Origin: Acidianus hospitalis
GTDB taxonomy: Archaea; Thermoproteota; Thermoprotei_A; Sulfolobales; Sulfolobaceae
Direction: 5' to 3'
Assembly: GCA_003086435.1 (NCBI GenBank)
Contig: QEFD01000128.1
Coordinates: 1 to 27,664 of the forward strand
DNA: 27,664 nt
A program made the translations under genes and the position numbers. The notes beneath the pieces were generated by a model. That model worked only from the letters and a program-made list of their open reading frames with translations, was not told the DNA's origin and ran no database searches. Shown here piece after piece: positions 8,724 to 17,178 of this stretch (positions are counted from its first letter, which is position 1; every line of letters begins with the position of its first letter).

Positions 8724-9011
8724 TTAACCCCCTAAAATCTCCTTCACTGAAATTAATTCTACTTTGCCATTAGGGAATCTTCTCCTAATTGTTATAGGTA
8801 AAACTCCTCTTTTTAGCTCCTCTTCAGCAATGGATATAGAGTTTAATTGCTCGGGTTTAAATCCAGATATATCTATTAATGGTACTGCACCCATAGCTAA
8901 CTGTAAGGCTCTCGCACTAACTATTCTTGCAATTTCATAAATTGTTAATCTCTTCTTCCAAGATTCTATATAAGCAACGTTCAGCTTATTAACGATTTCT
9001 AATTCAGACAT
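8724..9011 (-). CDS. rpoK: DNA-directed RNA polymerase subunit K (Rpo6)
   Basis: A small structural subunit of archaeal RNA polymerase, homologous to eukaryotic Rpb6 and bacterial omega, that stabilises the clamp and assembly of the largest subunit. The family signature is in the centre: [24 protein letters not shown]. The C-terminal part carries the usual basic strand ([17 protein letters not shown]). At 95 residues the length is normal. It lies between the class V aminotransferase (37 bases upstream) and topA, whose frame begins at or over its stop codon, so all three are probably co-transcribed. Confidence 0.95.
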   Translation of the reverse strand: MSELEIVNKLNVAYIESWKKRLTIYEIARIVSARALQLAMGAVPLIDISGFKPEQLNSISIAEEELKRGVLPITIRRRFPNGKVELISVKEILGG

Positions 9012-9047
9012 CTTAAGTACATATTAATCTAGGAAAATAAATTTACC

Positions 9048-10166
9048 TTACCATATAACTTCTTGCCTTAAGAATTCTGGAAGTTTGCAATCTGCTGGCG
9101 GTTTAATCTCGATATCCTGCTTTAATACATCAGAAAGTGATAACAATAGCCTGGATATAGCTCTATCATCCACAACTCCTAATATACCAATTCTAATTAT
9201 TTTATCTCTTAATTCTCCCATTCCCCCACTTATTTCTATTCCACGTTTCTTTAACTCTTCCCTAAGAGTTTTAGAAGGGATAGGAGGAATCCCTGCAACT
9301 ACTGTGTTAGAAAAGTTACTCTCATTACCAAATAACGAAAAGCTAATACTAGACAGTACAGATCTTAGATATCTACTACAAGCCTCATGTCTTTTTATTC
9401 TATTTTTTAATCCTTCCATTTCCAGAATTTCTGCAGCCCTTAATGAGGCAAAGAAAGCTCCAGTAGATGGAGTAAATGGAGTTTCATGCTTATCTTGGAA
9501 TTTTAATGCTAATTTCAAGTTAAGGTAATTTGGCATATCATCGTCATGAAGCTCGCTTACCCCTTCTTCAGACATTGCTACAAACCCCATTCCTGGTACT
9601 GAAGCTAATGCTTTTTGACTACCAGTAGCTATAGCGTCAATATGCCAATTATTAACATCTATCTCATATGCTGCAAAGCCTGAAACAGAATCAACTATAA
9701 ACTTCTTTCCTGAATTTTTAACTAGTTTAGCAACTTCTCCCAAGTTTCTAAACGCTATTCCAGTGCTAGTCTCATTATGTACTAAAGCTACTGCATCGGC
9801 GTCTTTATTTTCATCTAAAGCCACTTTTACATCCTCTAACGAAAATCCCTCTCCTGCAGGTTTAGAATAAACCTTTGTTGTACATCCTCTCCTATTTATA
9901 GAATCTAATAGCCTATTACTAAACTCACCATAAGTAAATATTATCACTTTTTCTCCTCTTTTCAATAATGAGAAGACCATAGATTCTACGGCCAAAGTTC
10001 CTGAGCCCGTAAGTAACGCGACTCTGCTTGAGTCAAAATGCTTTATCATCTTTTCTTCCAAGGACTTTACTACTTCTCTAAATTCATCAGACCTATGATT
10101 TACAACCCTAGTTGCTGCAAAAGAAACACTTTGAGGTACATTAACTGGACCAGGTATTAAAATCAA
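9048..10166 (-). CDS. Class V aminotransferase (serine-pyruvate/alanine-glyoxylate type; likely phosphoserine or serine transaminase)
   Basis: A PLP-dependent fold-type I aminotransferase of 372 residues. It starts with [10 protein letters not shown] and NHRSDEF, the typical substrate-loop motifs. The acidic PLP contact is in FIVDSVSGF and the Schiff-base lysine in [11 protein letters not shown] (K185). The family contains alanine-glyoxylate, serine-pyruvate and serine-glyoxylate transaminases. Its start overlaps the serA stop by 4 bases (ATGA), so the partner of 3-phosphoglycerate dehydrogenase is this enzyme. I infer it makes phosphoserine (or serine) from the keto acid, as class V enzymes are thought to do in archaea lacking classical SerC. 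The substrate cannot be read from the sequence. Confidence 0.9.
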   Translation of the reverse strand: MILIPGPVNVPQSVSFAATRVVNHRSDEFREVVKSLEEKMIKHFDSSRVALLTGSGTLAVESMVFSLLKRGEKVIIFTYGEFSNRLLDSINRRGCTTKVYSKPAGEGFSLEDVKVALDENKDADAVALVHNETSTGIAFRNLGEVAKLVKNSGKKFIVDSVSGFAAYEIDVNNWHIDAIATGSQKALASVPGMGFVAMSEEGVSELHDDDMPNYLNLKLALKFQDKHETPFTPSTGAFFASLRAAEILEMEGLKNRIKRHEACSRYLRSVLSSISFSLFGNESNFSNTVVAGIPPIPSKTLREELKKRGIEISGGMGELRDKIIRIGILGVVDDRAISRLLLSLSDVLKQDIEIKPPADCKLPEFLRQEVIW

Positions 10167-11137
10167 AATTGAACACCTAGTTCTTTTATAGCATTAAGTA
10201 AATTCTCGGTAGTAGTTACTGCTACTCTGTATTGTGCCTCTTTTGTTTGTGCACCTATGTGCGTAGTTATTGTAACTCTCTCGTGTTTTAAAAGCTCTAA
10301 TTCCCATTCTTCTTTGGGCGGCTCATGCCATAATACGTCAGCGGCGTACGCATAAACTTTACCGCTTTTTATATATTTCAACAAGGCTTGACCATCTACT
10401 GCTACTGCTCTACTAGTGTTTACTATAATTACGTTATCCTTCATAATTTCAAACGCCTTCTCGTCTAGAATCGGTTTAGCGTTTTTACCTACTGTCACAT
10501 GGAGAGAAATTACGTCGGACTGCTTTAATAATTCCTCTAAAGTAACTGGAATTATTCCTAGTTGCGTTGCTCTATCTTTTATATCTACTATATCGTAAGC
10601 TAATACTCTCATTCCCATAGCTTTTGCAATTATTCCAACTTTAGTGCCAATTCTTCCAAACCCTATTATTCCTAGAGTTTTTCCAGCTAATTCTAACCCC
10701 TCTATTTTCTTAAATATACCGCTCTTAGCTAACGTCATAGAAGTATACATTTTCCTTGCTCCTGCTATCATAAGACCTATAGTTAACTCTACTGCAGAAT
10801 CTGTAGATGCTCCTGGTGCATAAACTATCTTTATTCCTCTTTCTTGTGCAGCATCTGTATCAATATTATCTAATCCTATTCCTGCTCTTGCTATTATCTT
10901 AAGTCTCTTTCCTCTTTCTATAATATCTCTAGTTACCTTAGTTCTACTCCTTACTACTATTATATCATAGTTCTCAATCACCTTCATTAATTCTTCCTTA
11001 GAAATTTCTGGCCGATAGTCTACATGAAAGCCCTTCTCTTTTAGAGTATTTAGCATTACGTCTGCTACGGGATCAGTTATTAAGATATTTAGGTTTTCTT
11101 TATTGAGAGAATTGGTTTGTACAGTTGTTTGCTCCAT
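10163..11137 (-). CDS. serA: D-3-phosphoglycerate dehydrogenase, short form without ACT domain
   Basis: An NAD-dependent 2-hydroxyacid dehydrogenase of 324 residues that would catalyse the first step of serine synthesis. The family signatures are [15 protein letters not shown], the NAD-binding [13 protein letters not shown], and the catalytic Arg/Glu/His in [18 protein letters not shown] and THIGAQT. It ends soon after the catalytic histidine, so the regulatory ACT domain of longer SerA proteins is absent. The start is taken as the ATG at 11137: GGTGAT sits just before it and overlaps the in-frame GTG at 11146. It is translationally coupled to the downstream aminotransferase. A glyoxylate or hydroxypyruvate reductase is the main alternative; the operon partner favours SerA. 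Confidence 0.9.
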   Translation of the reverse strand: MEQTTVQTNSLNKENLNILITDPVADVMLNTLKEKGFHVDYRPEISKEELMKVIENYDIIVVRSRTKVTRDIIERGKRLKIIARAGIGLDNIDTDAAQERGIKIVYAPGASTDSAVELTIGLMIAGARKMYTSMTLAKSGIFKKIEGLELAGKTLGIIGFGRIGTKVGIIAKAMGMRVLAYDIVDIKDRATQLGIIPVTLEELLKQSDVISLHVTVGKNAKPILDEKAFEIMKDNVIIVNTSRAVAVDGQALLKYIKSGKVYAYAADVLWHEPPKEEWELELLKHERVTITTHIGAQTKEAQYRVAVTTTENLLNAIKELGVQF

Positions 11138-11271
11138 TTTTATCACCGTTACAAGAAGTTATCTATTCTTTACCATGATGATGAAAAAACGTAAGAATAA
11201 GCAGTATTATAGAAGGAGAAAATTAAACTTCCTTGATCAATTTTTAGGTTAGCTAAGACTATCATTTCTAG

Positions 11272-11285
11272 CTCATATATATGAG
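11272..11285. repeat. Perfect 14-bp palindrome CTCATATATATGAG in the ogg2-serA gap
   Basis: The 14 bases read the same on both strands, and TTTCT/AGAAA elements around them could extend the pairing imperfectly. It lies in the 173-base gap between the ogg2 stop and serA start, about 130-150 bases ahead of serA. It could be an operator or a small RNA hairpin after ogg2. AT alternation makes chance plausible. Confidence 0.35.
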
Positions 11286-11310
11286 AAATCTCTGGTTTAT
11301 ATACTTTTAT

Positions 11311-11925
11311 TCATTTTACTAACTTATTAGTTCCCTTATACCATATAAATAAATCAAGTAAACCGACTGGTAAATTTAAAGAAATGGAAATGCTTTTTAA
11401 AACTGACTCTATATAAATGTAATCCTTTTTTGGCAAGGACTTCTTGCTGTAAGAAAAATAATAAGAAGATAAAAATTTTAATATATGTCTATCTAGTATT
11501 GCTAAATCAAAGTAACCTACGTTTCTCAGGAAATGGCTGGCTTCTTTCATTCCTATTCCTTCAATTTGAAGAAGTTCTTCTCTAGCTTCATACTCATCCT
11601 TGTTTGCTATAGGATAAATCCAGGCTTTTAGCTTACCATAATATTTTCTTACATTAAATAAATATTTAGCTTTTAAATTATAAAATCTGTATCCTGAATT
11701 TCTAAGAACTTTAGAAATCCCGTCTTCATTTAAAGAAAATAATTTATCGTACAAATTATTTAACGCAGTATATGCACTAATGAATGAGGAATTAGAAGTT
11801 AGTATGCATAATACTAATTCTCTAAACCATACGTCTTCTCCTGCTTTATTATTAAGTTTAAATTCTTCAGCTCTTTCTAGCACTTTTGCTCTTAACTTTA
11901 CGTTTTTTACTAGATTTCTTAGCAT
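11311..11925 (-). CDS. ogg2: N-glycosylase/DNA lyase, Ogg2 family (8-oxoguanine repair)
   Basis: A base-excision repair enzyme that removes 8-oxoguanine and nicks the abasic site, important for an aerobe at high temperature. It has 204 residues, normal for archaeal Ogg2. The helix-hairpin-helix and catalytic part is clear: [20 protein letters not shown] with the catalytic lysine K127, then [13 protein letters not shown] with the catalytic aspartate D145. The C-terminal [11 protein letters not shown] is also typical. The ATG at 11925 is kept because MLRNLV and the following residues belong to the family N-terminus; this gives a 59-base overlap with the end of the upstream gene, so the two are co-transcribed. 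Family assignment is confident. Confidence 0.93.
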   Translation of the reverse strand: MLRNLVKNVKLRAKVLERAEEFKLNNKAGEDVWFRELVLCILTSNSSFISAYTALNNLYDKLFSLNEDGISKVLRNSGYRFYNLKAKYLFNVRKYYGKLKAWIYPIANKDEYEAREELLQIEGIGMKEASHFLRNVGYFDLAILDRHILKFLSSYYFSYSKKSLPKKDYIYIESVLKSISISLNLPVGLLDLFIWYKGTNKLVK

Positions 11926-12382
11926 TCTTTTTCTTCTTTGCTTTCTTACTTTTCTTTTTCTTCTTATTCTTAACTATTGTAGGTTTAACTTCATTAATGT
12001 CAGAAGAAGAAATAATCTTAGTTCCATCACTAGTATCTAAGATTATAAACGGATAGTCCTTGAGATCAAAATTTAAGCCTATAATAAAAGAGTCGACAGC
12101 AACATTAATGTAATCTATCTTTACATTTTCATTATTAAATTCCTTAGGTATGCCTATTCTAAATATTTTTACAGGAAATGGAAATTTATACTTGCAATCT
12201 ACATTAGCATTAATAATCTCTCCTTCTTTATATTTTACTATTATAACTTCACCATTAATAGTTTTAGATTCCAGATTTTCTGAGTAGTCAACCTCTTCTT
12301 CCTTATATTTCTTAAGACTTACTAAGGAAAAATTGTTAGCATTAATTATCTCTGGCTTATAATACTCCACTGTAGCTTTCAT
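11867..12382 (-). CDS. Unknown protein with strongly basic Lys-rich tail, upstream of ogg2
   Basis: A 171-residue protein I do not recognise. The first ~135 residues look globular and beta-rich ([40 protein letters not shown]) with no Cys motifs or membrane segments. The last ~35 residues are mostly Lys/Ser/Ala/Arg ([13 protein letters not shown] and so on), a tail expected to bind DNA, RNA or acidic partners. The 3' end overlaps the ogg2 start by 59 bases, so it shares a transcript with a DNA repair enzyme. A TATA-like block (12405-12415, minus) predicts transcription starting at the ATG itself, giving a leaderless mRNA. The long repetitive A-rich tail could also be prone to sequence slippage. 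Confidence 0.75.
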   Translation of the reverse strand: MKATVEYYKPEIINANNFSLVSLKKYKEEEVDYSENLESKTINGEVIIVKYKEGEIINANVDCKYKFPFPVKIFRIGIPKEFNNENVKIDYINVAVDSFIIGLNFDLKDYPFIILDTSDGTKIISSSDINEVKPTIVKNKKKKKSKKAKKKKNAKKSSKKRKVKSKSARKS

Positions 12383-12392
12383 AGTCGACTAT
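12381..12392. promoter_or_regulatory. 12-bp palindrome ATAGTCGACTAT over a leaderless start
   Basis: A perfect inverted repeat that overlaps the start codon of the minus-strand Lys-tailed gene (ATG at 12382-12380), at the predicted transcription start. A protein bound here would block initiation. It is not AT-alternating, so it is less likely by chance than most short palindromes in this DNA. Confidence 0.4.
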
Positions 12393-12453
12393 ATTTTATC
12401 ACTCAAAATATTAAATCCTAGTTTGAAGTTGATGGTAAAACCTTTGCAGAAAA

Positions 12454-12462
12454 TTATATATA
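12454..12462 (+). promoter_or_regulatory. TATA box candidate for the zinc-ribbon gene
   Basis: TTATATATA is centred near 12458, predicting a start around 12484. The transcript would keep a short leader containing GGAG before the ATG at 12492. Confidence 0.55.
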
Positions 12463-12491
12463 CAATACTGGGTAGAACTTAAGGAGAGACC

Positions 12492-12710
12492 ATGAGTGTA
12501 AGAATAAGAGGGGCTAACGCTTATGGACATTTAGGATGGTTTCAAGTATACTGCAGAATATGCAACAGAAAACTTACTATAGGAGTAGACGTAGTATATA
12601 AATGCCCAAAGTGCGAAAAGAAGTATAAAGCGTACTTCTGTGAGGCAGATAAGAGAGGATTAAAAGGTAAATGCCCATATTGCGGTAGCGAGCTGGTTCC
12701 AGTAATATGA
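12492..12710 (+). CDS. Small double zinc-ribbon protein, unknown function
   Basis: A 72-residue protein with three cysteine pairs: CRIC (C21/C24), CPKC (C38/C41) and CPYC (C61/C64), plus a single C50. The first two pairs can form one ribbon and the third a second, partial one. It is basic and compact, like small archaeal RNA polymerase, ribosome or RNA-binding accessory proteins, but I cannot place it in a family. AAGGAGAG lies just before the ATG. The stop overlaps the start of the next gene by 4 bases (ATGA), so the two are coupled and probably act together. Confidence 0.8.
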   Translation: MSVRIRGANAYGHLGWFQVYCRICNRKLTIGVDVVYKCPKCEKKYKAYFCEADKRGLKGKCPYCGSELVPVI

Positions 12711-13021
12711 TAAAGTATTTTTTAAACGGAAATCAAGTAACTCTTCTTGAAGATAATTCTTCTCTGTTTATAATTATGGATTTGCAAATAAAGCTGGATA
12801 AGAGCAATGTTACGTTAACTGCGAGTAAAATACAATTCGTAGACGTAAATATTCCGTTTAAGTACGGTAATATACTTAAAAAGGGAATATGTAAAATTAA
12901 TGATAAGTTATTTATTTGTTATGCAATTGCTGAACTTAAAGGCAGTATTAGCGAATATGATGAAAATAAGGTAAAAGAGGTTTACAAGGAAGTTGTAGAA
13001 GTATTAAATAATGTAATATGA
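12707..13021 (+). CDS. Unknown 104-residue protein coupled to the zinc-ribbon protein
   Basis: No family is recognised. The protein is predicted alpha/beta, with beta-rich N-terminal and central parts (NQVTLLEDNSSLFIIMDLQIKL, VDVNIPFKYGNILKKGICKI) and an amphipathic C-terminal helix (KVKEVYKEVVEVLNNVI). There is no signal peptide or membrane segment. The ATG overlaps the stop of the zinc-ribbon gene by 4 bases. Its 3' end overlaps the 3' end of the minus-strand gene at 12982 by 40 bases, an unusual convergent overlap. Sequence composition resembles the neighbours. Confidence 0.7.
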   Translation: MIKYFLNGNQVTLLEDNSSLFIIMDLQIKLDKSNVTLTASKIQFVDVNIPFKYGNILKKGICKINDKLFICYAIAELKGSISEYDENKVKEVYKEVVEVLNNVI

Positions 13022-13290
13022 ATTCCTTTACTCTTTAATTCGTTAATAATTCTATCCAAAGTCGTCGTAAGTTCTTCGGCATCTTCACTTTCTATCTCTA
13101 TTATAAGCTGAAAATTTTTCAAATTACCGCTAAGATAAACACTAATTAGCGTATTTTTTGAGACAGAACAAATATATGAAGCCCCAAGGCGTATTGGCTT
13201 GCAAATATTAGCTAAAATTCCTTCAATGCTATAGAAGACGTCTCTTAACCTACCTGGATCTTCTAGTACTAAAAGTTTTACACTAAACAA
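12982..13290 (-). CDS. Unknown 102-residue protein, last gene of the flavoprotein cluster
   Basis: A small soluble protein without recognised family. The pattern FSVKLLVLEDPGRLRDVFYSIEGIL, then strands (YICSVSKNTLISVYLSG, FQLIIEIESED) and a helix (AEELTTTLDRIINELKSKG) resembles a beta-alpha-beta fold of the ACT or Pcc1 size class, but no signature residues confirm either. It follows the 126-residue gene after 6 bases and ends inside the 3' end of the convergent 12707-13021 gene (40-base overlap). Confidence 0.65.
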   Translation of the reverse strand: MFSVKLLVLEDPGRLRDVFYSIEGILANICKPIRLGASYICSVSKNTLISVYLSGNLKNFQLIIEIESEDAEELTTTLDRIINELKSKGIHITLFNTSTTSL

Positions 13291-13296
13291 TTTTTA

Positions 13297-13677
13297 TCAC
13301 TTTAAGTTAGCCCTTTTTATAGGAATCTTTAACTTTTCAAATAATTCCTTTACTTTATCAAAGTATTTTTCGTCTCCTTCTATTTTCTTTATTTTTAACT
13401 TCCTATATTTGAGCTTTAATACAATCGAATTATTGTCTATAACTAATATTTCTCCAATAATTCTGTTATAAATATTTTTAACCAACTTTACATAAATATA
13501 AATTCCGTTATCGCTAATATTAATAACCTTTGCCTCGCCTACCTTATAAGTCGGAGAAACTTTGTTTCCTTCATCCTTTACTTCAATAAGTTTGCCATCT
13601 ACTACTTTATATAATAAAGTTCTTATAGCATGTTTTCCAGACTTACTTTTTGAGTTTTCAACGTACAATTGAACCAT
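13297..13677 (-). CDS. Unknown 126-residue basic beta-rich protein
   Basis: I do not recognise this protein. It is Lys-rich, with several predicted strands ([66 protein letters not shown]) and a C-terminal helix ([15 protein letters not shown]). The repeated strand-turn pattern could be an OB-like or barrel fold. The start overlaps the 3' end of the flavoprotein gene by 20 bases, and the next gene follows after 6 bases, so the three genes form one transcription unit. Confidence 0.7.
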   Translation of the reverse strand: MVQLYVENSKSKSGKHAIRTLLYKVVDGKLIEVKDEGNKVSPTYKVGEAKVINISDNGIYIYVKLVKNIYNRIIGEILVIDNNSIVLKLKYRKLKIKKIEGDEKYFDKVKELFEKLKIPIKRANLK

Positions 13678-14632
13678 ACTTTATACCCCTGGCTGATTCT
13701 AAAATTCCTTCAAAATCTAATTTATCCTCGAGGAACGCATCTATTAATACGTCATTTCTTAAGAAAGTTTTTAACAAAAACTTTCTGGCATTAATGCTAG
13801 ACTTCATATACACGTCTAATAATCTTCTCTGTATTTCAATCCTTCTCTCAATTTTAGTCAAGTTATAAGATAAATATTCATCAAAATTCTTTCCTCTTGT
13901 TATGGCTTCGTATGCTATTTCTGCAGAAATTGCAGAGGGTCTTATTCCTTCTCCGCTCATAGGAAAAACTAAGCCTCTAGCTTCTCCAATTCTTAAGGAT
14001 TTAGATTTAACACTGCCTATTGATATTGGTGCACCTCTTAAATCCAGAATTTTGTAATCCTTAAATTTATTCTTAATATAATTTAGGAGAAGATCTTTAG
14101 AATTTTTGTTTTCTATAAAGCCTGCCCCTACGTTTAAGACTCCTTCCTCATCAGGAAATATCCAGAAAAATCCAGTAAATTTTGTATTAAACTCTAATAT
14201 TGCTTCATCACTAAATTCATTAGTCTCAATTAATGCTCTAGTAGTATAAACTACTTGCCTGTCCATGTCATATGGACCCTTTGCGTCTATTATTAAGTCG
14301 AATTTTGACTTATCTGCCTTTGTAGAAATGACCTGGTTAACCTTCTCTCTCATAGAATTTATCCATCCTGGCTTGTCTATTACAATCCACTTTGGATTCC
14401 TATAACTAACATCGTATATTCTTTCTCCATCTAAATAAAATGCAAAATTTTTTATGTAATATTTTATTTTCCATTCAAATTTGGGTTTATAAATATTAGG
14501 AACTACGTCTCCACACGGTTTAAAGTATTTTTCTTTAATGTCAAATAATGTAACATCGTACCCCGAATTAGAAAGTAAATAAGCTAAATAAGAACCGCTA
14601 ACTCCACCACCTATTACGGCAATCTTTTCCAT
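13658..14632 (-). CDS. FAD-dependent oxidoreductase of the geranylgeranyl reductase family
   Basis: A flavoprotein of 324 residues. The N-terminus has the dinucleotide-binding fold ([17 protein letters not shown], then the acidic strand end VTLFDI) followed by the KPCGD motif typical of geranylgeranyl reductases. The second FAD-binding block is [18 protein letters not shown]. In archaea, such enzymes saturate isoprenoid chains of ether lipids or quinones, but the family is large. This copy is shorter than the main lipid reductase (about 450 residues in Sulfolobus, from memory), so its substrate is open. It appears leaderless: a TATA block at 14654-14662 predicts a start at the ATG. It heads a three-gene unit. 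Confidence 0.85.
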   Translation of the reverse strand: MEKIAVIGGGVSGSYLAYLLSNSGYDVTLFDIKEKYFKPCGDVVPNIYKPKFEWKIKYYIKNFAFYLDGERIYDVSYRNPKWIVIDKPGWINSMREKVNQVISTKADKSKFDLIIDAKGPYDMDRQVVYTTRALIETNEFSDEAILEFNTKFTGFFWIFPDEEGVLNVGAGFIENKNSKDLLLNYIKNKFKDYKILDLRGAPISIGSVKSKSLRIGEARGLVFPMSGEGIRPSAISAEIAYEAITRGKNFDEYLSYNLTKIERRIEIQRRLLDVYMKSSINARKFLLKTFLRNDVLIDAFLEDKLDFEGILESARGIKYGSIVR

Positions 14633-14653
14633 AAAATTAGAATGTAAGAAAAG

Positions 14654-14662
14654 TATAAAATA
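14654..14662. promoter_or_regulatory. Shared TATA element between valS and the flavoprotein gene
   Basis: TATAAAATA reads as a TATA box on both strands. On the minus strand it predicts a leaderless start at 14632; on the plus strand it predicts a start near 14684, leaving a leader with GGTGGT (14703-14708) before the TTG of valS. A second block, TTTTATAAA at 14689-14697, lies too near the TTG to leave a leader. Confidence 0.45.
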
Positions 14663-14714
14663 TGCTTTGTAAGTATCTCATTTGTAAGTTTTATAAACGG
14701 ATGGTGGTCAGCTA

Positions 14715-17165
14715 TTGTTAAGTCAGGAATATGTAACAAAGAAAATGGAAGAATGGCCAAAGCATTACAACCCTGCAGAAATTGAGCCTAAGTGGGAAAA
14801 TCTTTGGTTAAGTAAGGAATACTGGGAAAAGGTATTTCGTTTTGATGAGAAAAGTAACAAACCAGTTTTCTACATAGATACTCCTCCACCATTTACTAGT
14901 GGAGAACTCCACATGGGACATGCATACTGGGTAACAATTGCCGACGCAATTGCAAGGTTTAAGAAGCTTCAAGGATACAATGTTCTAATTCCACAAGGGT
15001 GGGATACTCAAGGTTTACCTACTGAATTAAAAGTTCAATATAAGCTAGGTATACCTAAGGAAAATAGAGAATTATTCTTACAAAAATGTATAGAATGGAC
15101 CAACGAAATGATAAATAGAATGAAAACAGCAATGATAAGACTAGGCTATAGGCCAGACTGGGAAGACTTTGAATACAAAACGTATTCACCAGAATATAGA
15201 AAAGTTATACAGAAAAGTTTACTAGATATGTATAAAATGGGAATAGTAAAAATTAAAGAAGGACCAGTATATTGGTGTCCAAAATGTGAAACTGCAGTAG
15301 CACAAAGCGAAGTAGGCTATCTAGAGAAAGAAGGAGTTCTCGTATACATAGGTTTTCCGTTAAAAGATGGAGGAGAAATAGTAATAGCAACTACAAGGCC
15401 AGAACTACTTGCAGCTACTCAAGCAGTTGTAGTAAATCCGACAGATGAAAGATATAAGGATCTTATAGGAAAGACAGCAATAGTTCCAATATTTAATAAA
15501 GAAGTTAAAATAATAGCAGATGAAGCAGTAGAGAAGGACTTTGGTACTGGAGCCGTAATGGTAAGTACTTATGGCGATCCGCAAGATATAAAATGGAAAC
15601 TTAAGTACAATCTACCATCAACTGAAATTATTGACAATAAAGGTAGAATAAAAGGAACTGGAATACTTGATGGACTAACGGTTCCACAGGCTAAGCAAAA
15701 AATGATTGAAATACTAAAGGAGAAAGGATATGTGAGAAGAATAGAAAAGATTAAGCATAACGTGCTCTCTCACACTGAAAGAAGCGATTGCTTATCCCCT
15801 ATAGAATTTTTAACTAAGAAGCAAATTTATATAGATGTGTTAAAATTCAAGGATAAGCTTCTTGAAGAGTACAAAAAGATGCAATTTAAGCCCTCTAGAA
15901 TGTCCTACTATTTAGAAGAATGGATAAAGAGTTTAGAATGGGATTGGAACATAAGTAGGCAAAGGGTTTATGGCACTCCATTACCCTTCTGGTATTGCGA
16001 TAATAACCACTTAATTCCGGCTAAAGAAGAAGATTTACCAGTAGATCCAACAAAAACTAAACCACCATATGAAAAATGTCCTTACTGCGGATTGCCATTA
16101 AAACCAGTAACCGACGTTGCAGATGTTTGGATAGATTCTAGCGTCACAGTTATATACTTATCAGGATTTTATACTAATAAGGAAAGATTTGCTAAAGCTT
16201 TCCCAGCATCACTAAGACTTCAAGGTACAGATATAATTAGAACATGGCTATTCTATACGTTCTTTAGGACACTAATGCTCACTGGCAATGTACCATTCAA
16301 GCAAGTTCTTATAAACGGTCAAGTATTGGGACCCGACGGAAGCAGGATGAGTAAAAGTAAGGGTAATGTAGTTTCACCTTTAGAAAGAGTAAATGAGTTT
16401 GGAGCGGACGCAATAAGAATGACCTTACTAGATGCATCAATAGGGGAGGACTTCCCATTCAAATGGGATAATGTAAGAGGCAAAAAGTTATTATTACAAA
16501 AATTATGGAACGCTAGTAGGCTTTCTTATCCATTTATTCACGGAAAGAATATAAGTAAACCTAACGATCTTCATATTTTAGATAAATGGATATTAATAAA
16601 GCATAAGAAGTTTGTCAAGAAAGCAATTGAGGCATATAACTCTTATGACTTTTACATCATAATAGACGAGCTTTATAACTATTTCTGGGAAACCGTAGCA
16701 GATGAGTACTTGGAACTTATAAAATATAGACTCTTTAACGAGGACCAATCAGCTCTATACACACTAAGGAGAATATTAAAGGATATAATAATACTTCTGC
16801 ACCCAATAGTTCCGCATATAACAGAAGAAATTTATTCAAGACTATTTGGAGATAAAATAAGCGTATTATTGGAGGAATTACCTAATGTTGACGATATAGA
16901 GGAAGATAACGAAGCAGAAAAAATAGGTGATTACGTAAAGAAATTCAACTCTATGGTGAGAACTTCAAAGATTAAAAACAAAATGTCAATAGTAACTCCA
17001 GTAAATGTAAAGCTTTACGCTAGCAATGAAATGATAGAGAGCGTTAAGAAAGTGGAAAATGATGTAAAAATTACGCTTAAAATAAACTCACTAGAATACA
17101 TACCATCACAGGATAGAGAAGAAGTTATAATTGAAAAATATGAAAATCAGCCCATGGGAGTTTAG
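14715..17165 (+). CDS. valS: Valyl-tRNA synthetase
   Basis: A class Ia aminoacyl-tRNA synthetase of 816 residues that charges tRNA-Val. The HIGH motif is HMGH at 66-69 in [13 protein letters not shown]. The KMSKS motif is RMSKS at 544-548. The editing (CP1) domain has [13 protein letters not shown] and GTGAVM. A zinc site is suggested by CPKC and CPYC. The [11 protein letters not shown] motif and HTERSDC are of the archaeal ValRS type. Isoleucyl- and leucyl-tRNA synthetases are close relatives; the overall pattern fits Sulfolobus ValS as I remember it. The C-terminal coiled coil of bacterial ValRS is missing, as is usual in archaea. The start is TTG with GGTGGT 6 bases upstream. Its 3' end is 13 bases from the convergent aminotransferase stop. 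Confidence 0.93.
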   Translation: MLSQEYVTKKMEEWPKHYNPAEIEPKWENLWLSKEYWEKVFRFDEKSNKPVFYIDTPPPFTSGELHMGHAYWVTIADAIARFKKLQGYNVLIPQGWDTQGLPTELKVQYKLGIPKENRELFLQKCIEWTNEMINRMKTAMIRLGYRPDWEDFEYKTYSPEYRKVIQKSLLDMYKMGIVKIKEGPVYWCPKCETAVAQSEVGYLEKEGVLVYIGFPLKDGGEIVIATTRPELLAATQAVVVNPTDERYKDLIGKTAIVPIFNKEVKIIADEAVEKDFGTGAVMVSTYGDPQDIKWKLKYNLPSTEIIDNKGRIKGTGILDGLTVPQAKQKMIEILKEKGYVRRIEKIKHNVLSHTERSDCLSPIEFLTKKQIYIDVLKFKDKLLEEYKKMQFKPSRMSYYLEEWIKSLEWDWNISRQRVYGTPLPFWYCDNNHLIPAKEEDLPVDPTKTKPPYEKCPYCGLPLKPVTDVADVWIDSSVTVIYLSGFYTNKERFAKAFPASLRLQGTDIIRTWLFYTFFRTLMLTGNVPFKQVLINGQVLGPDGSRMSKSKGNVVSPLERVNEFGADAIRMTLLDASIGEDFPFKWDNVRGKKLLLQKLWNASRLSYPFIHGKNISKPNDLHILDKWILIKHKKFVKKAIEAYNSYDFYIIIDELYNYFWETVADEYLELIKYRLFNEDQSALYTLRRILKDIIILLHPIVPHITEEIYSRLFGDKISVLLEELPNVDDIEEDNEAEKIGDYVKKFNSMVRTSKIKNKMSIVTPVNVKLYASNEMIESVKKVENDVKITLKINSLEYIPSQDREEVIIEKYENQPMGV

Positions 17166-17178
17166 CTCACTGATCGCT

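Noticed and set aside
9085..9528. Open frame of 147 codons on the plus strand
   Set aside because: It lies wholly opposite the class V aminotransferase and its product is low-complexity Ser/Leu/Ile-rich, typical of an antisense shadow.
11175..11235. ATGATGATGA resembling a C box upstream of serA
   Set aside because: No CTGA follows within about 60 bases and no C' box or closing stem is present, so a C/D RNA is not supported.
11780..12040. Open frame of 86 codons on the plus strand
   Set aside because: It is opposite ogg2 and the Lys-rich tail; the Phe/Leu runs are the reverse reading of Lys/Glu codons.
12982..13290. KEOPS subunit Pcc1 or an ACT-domain protein
   Set aside because: Size and strand order are similar, but I could not find the signature residues of either family.
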